Made by a program: the position numbers and the translations under genes. Below are positions 6,708 through 9,970 of a stretch of DNA of 9,970 nucleotides, piece after piece. Origin of the DNA: an uncultured Clostridia bacterium. Lineage in GTDB: Bacteria; Bacillota; Clostridia; Oscillospirales; JAAYOS01. The notes below the pieces were generated by a model, which worked only from the letters and a program-made list of their open reading frames with translations, was not told the origin of the DNA and ran no database searches. The DNA lies in assembly GCA_944386395.1 (NCBI GenBank), contig CALXAZ010000188.1, positions 1-9,970 of the forward strand, read 5' to 3'. The number at the start of each line of letters is the position of its first letter. Within the stretch, counting starts at the first letter, position 1.

Positions 6708-7715
6708 ATGAGAGTAACGATAAAGGATGTGGCGCGCGAAGCTGGAGTTTCAGTGAGTACGGTGTCATATGCGCTCAATAAAAAAGGGGAGCCGGTAAAA
6801 GAGAGCCACAAGAGAGTGATAGAGGCAGCAGAAAGACTTGGGTATGTACCGGATGCAACAGCGCGCAGCCTTGTAAACAGCAGGACAAACAGCATTGGTG
6901 TTGTGATATGCACACAGAAGAAAGACGGGGAGTATAATCCGTACGAGGTGGAGCTTATTGCTTCATTTTCTGCGGAGCTTGCGCGCAGGGGCAACTGGAT
7001 GTGCCTGTATCTGGACAATGGCAAAGACGATGCTATTCTTGAAAAGCTGATAATAGATGCAAAGGTAGATGGAATAGTTTGGACGGGTGGAGGTATACCT
7101 GATAAAGTCAGGCGGGTTATTAATGTAAGAAATCTGCCATGTATTGTTGTATTATCCAAGGTAGCAGGAGATATGGAAATTGCAAATGTGCAGATAAGTT
7201 CTGCACAGGGGATACGGGAGGCGATTGGTCACCTTGTATCACTAGGACACAGGGATATACTAGATGTTTCAAGCATTCCCGGAAATAGTAGGGAGCGCGC
7301 GTTTAAAAGCTCGCTTGAAGAATTCGGAATACACGAAGTCAGGCAGATGTTCTGTCATTTTGATGAGAATTTGGCATATGATGAGATGAAAAAGCTGATA
7401 GAGAGCGAAGAGAAGCTTCCAACAGCGGTATTTGCCGAAAATGACAATATGGCAATAGGCGTTATGAGAGCTGTGAAAGATGCGGGGCTGAGGGTACCCC
7501 AGGATATATCTGTTATAGGATATGACGACATACAGGCAGCAAGACGTACCGATCCTCCTCTGACTACAATACGGCAGGATCTGGAGGAGGTTGCTAGGCT
7601 GGCGTGCGATTATCTCATAGAGTGCCGCGACAGCAAAGAGCAGATTGCGCCAATAAGCAAAGATGTGGCGACAAGGCTTATCCTCAGAAAAAGCACCGGA
7701 CCGGCGAGGGAATAG
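6708..7715 (+). CDS. LacI/GalR-family transcriptional repressor
   Basis: This is a 335-residue sugar-responsive DNA-binding protein. Residues 4-23 (TIKDVAREAGVSVSTVSYAL) are a textbook LacI helix-turn-helix. The hinge helix is around 50-58 (ATARSLVNS), followed by a periplasmic-binding-protein-like effector domain starting at SIGVVI (62-67). The effector domain includes the RERAF segment (195-199), the conserved AENDNMAIGVM helix start (243-253) and VIGYDDIQAARRTDPPLTTIRQD (269-291). The ATG at 6708 follows GAGG at 6697-6700 with 7-nt spacing and gives the usual M-x-V-T-I-K-D-V start; an in-frame GTG at 6702 would add only two residues. Candidate operators lie at 6516 and 7815, so the protein probably represses the short RNA and the TIM-barrel gene. 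No terminator follows, so readthrough into the next gene is possible. The effector is probably a sugar or oligosaccharide, inferred from the solute-binding gene nearby. Confidence 0.93.
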   Translation: MRVTIKDVAREAGVSVSTVSYALNKKGEPVKESHKRVIEAAERLGYVPDATARSLVNSRTNSIGVVICTQKKDGEYNPYEVELIASFSAELARRGNWMCLYLDNGKDDAILEKLIIDAKVDGIVWTGGGIPDKVRRVINVRNLPCIVVLSKVAGDMEIANVQISSAQGIREAIGHLVSLGHRDILDVSSIPGNSRERAFKSSLEEFGIHEVRQMFCHFDENLAYDEMKKLIESEEKLPTAVFAENDNMAIGVMRAVKDAGLRVPQDISVIGYDDIQAARRTDPPLTTIRQDLEEVARLACDYLIECRDSKEQIAPISKDVATRLILRKSTGPARE

Positions 7716-7775
7716 GCGAGGTTTACCGGCATAGATAACAGAAATAATTTTTGCGTAAAAAATAATTAAAAAATC

Positions 7776-7804
7776 TTGACACATAGAGAAAAAGGGTTTA
7801 TTAT
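7776..7804 (+). promoter_or_regulatory. Strong sigma-A-like promoter of the TIM-barrel protein gene
   Basis: A consensus TTGACA (7776-7781) is spaced 17 bp from TATTAT (7799-7804). Transcription should start near 7811, directly before operator 2, giving a leader of about 55 nt. Confidence 0.8.
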
Positions 7805-7814
7805 TATAACAGAT

Positions 7815-7832
7815 TAAAAACGTTATTGAAAC
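7815..7832 (+). promoter_or_regulatory. Candidate LacI-family operator 2
   Basis: TAAAAACGTTATTGAAAC differs from operator 1 at only two adjacent positions. It lies about 10 bp after the -10 box of a strong promoter, where a bound repressor would block initiation. Proximity to the lacI-family gene and the matched position of both sites support regulation by that protein. Confidence 0.7.
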
Positions 7833-7866
7833 GATAGGATATCTTTTTGAATAAGGGGTGAATCAT

Positions 7867-8724
7867 ATGGGTAAACAGTTTCCAAGGACTACTGTTGGCG
7901 GAATATCGGTGTCGAGAATGATAATGGGTAGCAACTGGCTGCTGGGATGGAGCCACACCGGTGCAGCAGCCGATAGCATGATAAAACGGAAACACAGCGG
8001 TAAGGAGAGCTTTTATCCGATACTCGAGGCATATCTTGAACATGGCGTAGATACGATAATGGCTCCATTTGCACTGGCGCCGATGCTCGTGGAGGCGATA
8101 CACGAGACAGAGCAACGCACAGGAAAGCACATAATAATGGTCGATACTCCTCATGTAAATGTGGACGATACCCCAGCGGCCCGCAAGGAGGCGGAAGCTG
8201 CATTTAAAAAAAGCAAGGAAAATGGGGCAGAGATATGTCTCATACATCATGCGAGTGCCGAGAAGCTTGTAAACAAAAATAAGGCGGCAATAGAACGCAT
8301 AGGCGATTATACAAGCATGATAAGGGAGCAGGGCCTTATACCGGGACTTTCTGCGCATATGCCCGAGCTTGTAACATATTCAGATGAAAATGGATATGAT
8401 GTTGAAACATACATACAGATATACAATCCTATGGGATTCCTCATGCAGATAGAGATTGAAACAGTTTCAAGGATAATAAATAATGCCAAAAAACCGGTCA
8501 TGACTATCAAGCCGATGGCAGCAGGGCGCTGCACCCCATATGTTGGATTTAACTTCGTGTGGAACACGATAAGAGAATGTGACATGGTAACCGTGGGGGC
8601 TTTTACAGAGGAAGAAGTCCGGGAAGATATAGAAATTTCGCTTGCAGCGATCGAGCGTAGGTATCCGAATATAGATAAGAGATCCAGCCCGGTCATGAAT
8701 CAGGCGGCATTTGGGAAAAAATAA
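7867..8724 (+). CDS. TIM-barrel protein distantly like aldo/keto reductases, function unknown
   Basis: This is a 285-residue, probably cytoplasmic protein. The start (FPRTTVGGISVSRMIMGSN, 5-23) resembles the opening strand of aldo/keto reductases, and VTVGAFTEEEVREDIEISL (241-259) resembles their C-terminal NADPH-side segment. The usual catalytic Tyr of the Asp-Tyr-Lys-His tetrad is not obvious: the VDTIMAP strand (61-67) keeps an Asp, LIHH (125-128) could hold the His, and Lys215 in MTIKPMAAGR lies on a late barrel strand. It may be a different barrel enzyme such as an aldolase, epimerase or isomerase acting on a sugar. ATG 7867 is chosen over GTG 7858 because AAGGGGTG (7853-7860) is correctly placed for the ATG and overlaps the GTG. 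The strong promoter and adjoining operator imply induction by the LacI-family effector, and a terminator follows. The fold is fairly sure; activity is not assigned. Confidence 0.75.
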   Translation: MGKQFPRTTVGGISVSRMIMGSNWLLGWSHTGAAADSMIKRKHSGKESFYPILEAYLEHGVDTIMAPFALAPMLVEAIHETEQRTGKHIIMVDTPHVNVDDTPAARKEAEAAFKKSKENGAEICLIHHASAEKLVNKNKAAIERIGDYTSMIREQGLIPGLSAHMPELVTYSDENGYDVETYIQIYNPMGFLMQIEIETVSRIINNAKKPVMTIKPMAAGRCTPYVGFNFVWNTIRECDMVTVGAFTEEEVREDIEISLAAIERRYPNIDKRSSPVMNQAAFGKK

Positions 8725-8734
8725 AATTATAATT

Positions 8735-8766
8735 AAAAATACCGGCAGATATCTGCCGGTATTTTT
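8735..8766 (+). terminator. Perfect 32-bp palindromic terminator after the TIM-barrel gene
   Basis: AAAAATACCGGCAGAT (8735-8750) is followed directly by its exact reverse complement (8751-8766), which ends in five Ts. The A tract on the left gives a T tract on the other strand, so it could work in both directions. It isolates the lacI/TIM-barrel unit from the solute-binding gene. Confidence 0.88.
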
Positions 8767-8893
8767 ATTGCTAAAGATAAGGATAGAGAGCAAAGCGGTG
8801 CTAATATAAGCAGGAAATGGATAAGAGAAAGTATTTGGATATTGCGCTTTTGAAATCAAATATTAATAGAAACAAAAAAGTGTTAATTAAATA

Positions 8894-8922
8894 TTGACAA
8901 AACAAGAAGAGAACTATACTAT
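8894..8922 (+). promoter_or_regulatory. Probable strong promoter of the solute-binding lipoprotein gene
   Basis: A consensus TTGACA (8894-8899) is followed by TATACT at 8915-8920 (15-bp spacer) or TACTAT at 8917-8922 (17-bp spacer). The start would be near 8927. The stretch from the preceding terminator (8766) to this promoter shows no gene or structure that I can support. Confidence 0.65.
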
Positions 8923-8926
8923 AGAC

Positions 8927-9067
8927 ATAGTTAAAAGCATTGACAGAGTAAGGGCGTGAAAACGAATTCTCTGTTAATAAATGTGCAGAGGTCGATTCTA
9001 GTCTTATAGAAGGGAGGATTAATTTACAAAAATATATTACAAATAAAATAAAAAAGGAGAAACACAG
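8927..9067 (+). promoter_or_regulatory. Long 5' leader of the solute-binding lipoprotein mRNA
   Basis: About 140 nt separate the predicted start from the ATG. TGACAGAG (8941-8948) can pair with CTCTGTTA (8969-8976), while CTCTG (8969-8973) can instead pair with CAGAG (8986-8990), so two exclusive hairpins are possible. AAGGGAGG at 9010-9017 looks like a strong Shine-Dalgarno sequence but has no start codon at a usable distance; the working site is AGGAG at 9055-9059, 8 nt before the ATG. No known riboswitch class is recognised. Confidence 0.45.
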
Positions 9068-9970
9068 ATGAAAAGAAAATGGTTAGCATTATTTCTGGCA
9101 CTAATAATGGTTTGCGGGCTATTTGCAGCGTGTGGCGAGACAGACACAACCACAGCAACCGAAGGAACTACTGCCGCAACCACCGCTGGGGAAGTCACTG
9201 ATGAGAAGCCAATAGGCGGCGGTGACGGAGAGTGGCCGACAAACGAAGAAGGTTACACACTCAATGAAGATGGAGTGGCTCGTGACCTCCAGGCTGCTAT
9301 TGCAGGCAACATGTGGGAGGGTCATACAAACCCTGCAGCGCTCGAAACCGAATTTCCGGTAGAGCTTCCTCTTACTGATGAACTGGTAACATATACTGTT
9401 TGGGGCGGAACACCCGATTCTACTACAGGTATGACAAGCCAGAACGATGGTAAGATGTGGCAGGAGCTTCAGAAGCGCACAAATATCGCTTTTGAATGGA
9501 ACCATCCGGCAATTGGTCAGCAACAGGCAATGTTTAATCTGCTGATAGCTTCACAGAACTATACCGAGCTTATCTTTGGCGGTCCAACCTATTATCTCGG
9601 CGGATATGATAAGTTTGTTGACGATGGTGTTATTATAGATTTTACCGATAAGGTTGATCTTATCCCGAACTACATGGCACGCCGTACTCTCGATGCAGAG
9701 ACGATCCGCCAGACAATGACAGATAAAAACCGCATCTGCTTCTTTAACTCGCTACGTGCTACGTGGCAGCCCACATGGATAAGTCCATGCGCACGCGGCG
9801 ATTTTATGGAAGATCTGGGATATACGACAGAAGATATCCAGACATATGACGACTGGTATAATTTCTTAACGGATGCTAAGGAAGCCGGTGTATCCGCTCC
9901 ATATACTCCGGGTGTGAACACAACCACTACCGGTCGTGATGTATATATTATGAATGGATTTGGTCTTGGC
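9068..9970 (+). CDS. Extracellular solute-binding lipoprotein of an ABC importer, 3' end outside window (partial)
   Basis: The frame is open from the ATG at 9068 to the window edge: 301 codons, no stop. The N-terminus is a lipoprotein signal: MKRK, a hydrophobic core, and lipobox FAAC with Cys22 as the lipidated residue. A Thr/Glu/Gly-rich linker (about 23-55) follows, as is common in lipoproteins tethered to Gram-positive membranes. The mature region resembles family 1 oligosaccharide-binding proteins of the LplA-like group: an opening strand VTYTVWGG (about 107-114), MWQELQKRTNIAFEW (about 129-143), a QQQAMFNLLIAS segment and FVDDGVIIDFTD (about 184-195). These proteins capture sugars or oligosaccharides for two permease subunits, expected downstream. 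Codon use is shifted toward ATC, CTT, GCT and CGC compared with its ATA-rich neighbours, as expected for high expression. The AGGAG at 9055-9059 fixes the start. Ligand unknown. Confidence 0.88.
   Translation, partial: MKRKWLALFLALIMVCGLFAACGETDTTTATEGTTAATTAGEVTDEKPIGGGDGEWPTNEEGYTLNEDGVARDLQAAIAGNMWEGHTNPAALETEFPVELPLTDELVTYTVWGGTPDSTTGMTSQNDGKMWQELQKRTNIAFEWNHPAIGQQQAMFNLLIASQNYTELIFGGPTYYLGGYDKFVDDGVIIDFTDKVDLIPNYMARRTLDAETIRQTMTDKNRICFFNSLRATWQPTWISPCARGDFMEDLGYTTEDIQTYDDWYNFLTDAKEAGVSAPYTPGVNTTTTGRDVYIMNGFGLG

Noticed and set aside
7735..7775. Possible terminator between lacI and the TIM-barrel gene
   Set aside because: Only an imperfect A/T inverted repeat around GCG is present (about 7744-7768), with no GC stem, so I do not call a terminator.
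8818..8898. 26-codon ORF starting MDKRKY
   Set aside because: The AGGA lies too close to the ATG, no promoter precedes it, and it runs into the -35 box of the lipoprotein promoter.
8943..9020. Known riboswitch in the lipoprotein leader
   Set aside because: I could not match the leader to the conserved core of any riboswitch class that I know; only generic alternative stems are visible.

Overview
The window looks like the chromosome of an anaerobic, gut- or rumen-type member of the Clostridia. The evidence is moderate G+C, heavy use of ATA (Ile) and AGG/AGA (Arg) codons, strong AGGAGG-type ribosome binding sites, several GTG starts, sigma-A-like TTGACA/TATAAT promoters, a 4Fe-4S radical SAM protein and Gram-positive-style transport modules. 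All ten genes supported here are on the + strand. Two are cut by the window edges: a GNAT acetyltransferase at the left and a solute-binding lipoprotein at the right. No rRNA, tRNA, insertion sequence, phage gene or CRISPR array is visible.

Region 1 (1-483) holds the 3' part of the GNAT acetyltransferase, closed by a clear intrinsic terminator. Region 2 (about 500-6405) reads as one signalling and export operon. It runs: a large acidic secreted protein of unknown family, a BcrA-type ABC ATPase, an ABC-2 membrane subunit, a HAMP-containing sensor histidine kinase, an OmpR-type response regulator, and a radical SAM protein of the PflA-like COG1313 type. The last three genes are joined by 4-base stop/start overlaps, and a GC-rich terminator follows the last one. 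The likely logic is that the kinase and regulator sense envelope stress, a peptide or the state of the transporter, and control the exporter and perhaps the secreted protein. The radical SAM partner is unexpected in such a module.

Region 3 (about 6406-8766) is a regulated carbohydrate-type locus: a LacI-family repressor followed by a TIM-barrel protein distantly like aldo/keto reductases. Two near-identical 18-bp operator candidates (16 of 18 positions shared) lie just downstream of two sigma-A-like promoters. One promoter drives the TIM-barrel gene. The other appears to drive only a short RNA of about 100 nt that ends in a perfect 34-bp palindromic terminator upstream of lacI; lacI itself seems to have a second promoter beyond that terminator.

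Region 4 (8767-9970) has a strong TTGACA promoter, a leader of about 140 nt with alternative hairpins and an unused Shine-Dalgarno-like sequence, and then the first 301 codons of an extracellular solute-binding lipoprotein, probably the first gene of an oligosaccharide ABC importer that continues past the window. Together with lacI and the TIM-barrel gene this suggests sugar uptake and use. The sugar cannot be named from the sequence.

The strongest candidates for something new are the operator-controlled short RNA with its twin operator, and the six-gene secreted protein/exporter/two-component/radical SAM operon. Both are inferences that need comparative or expression data.
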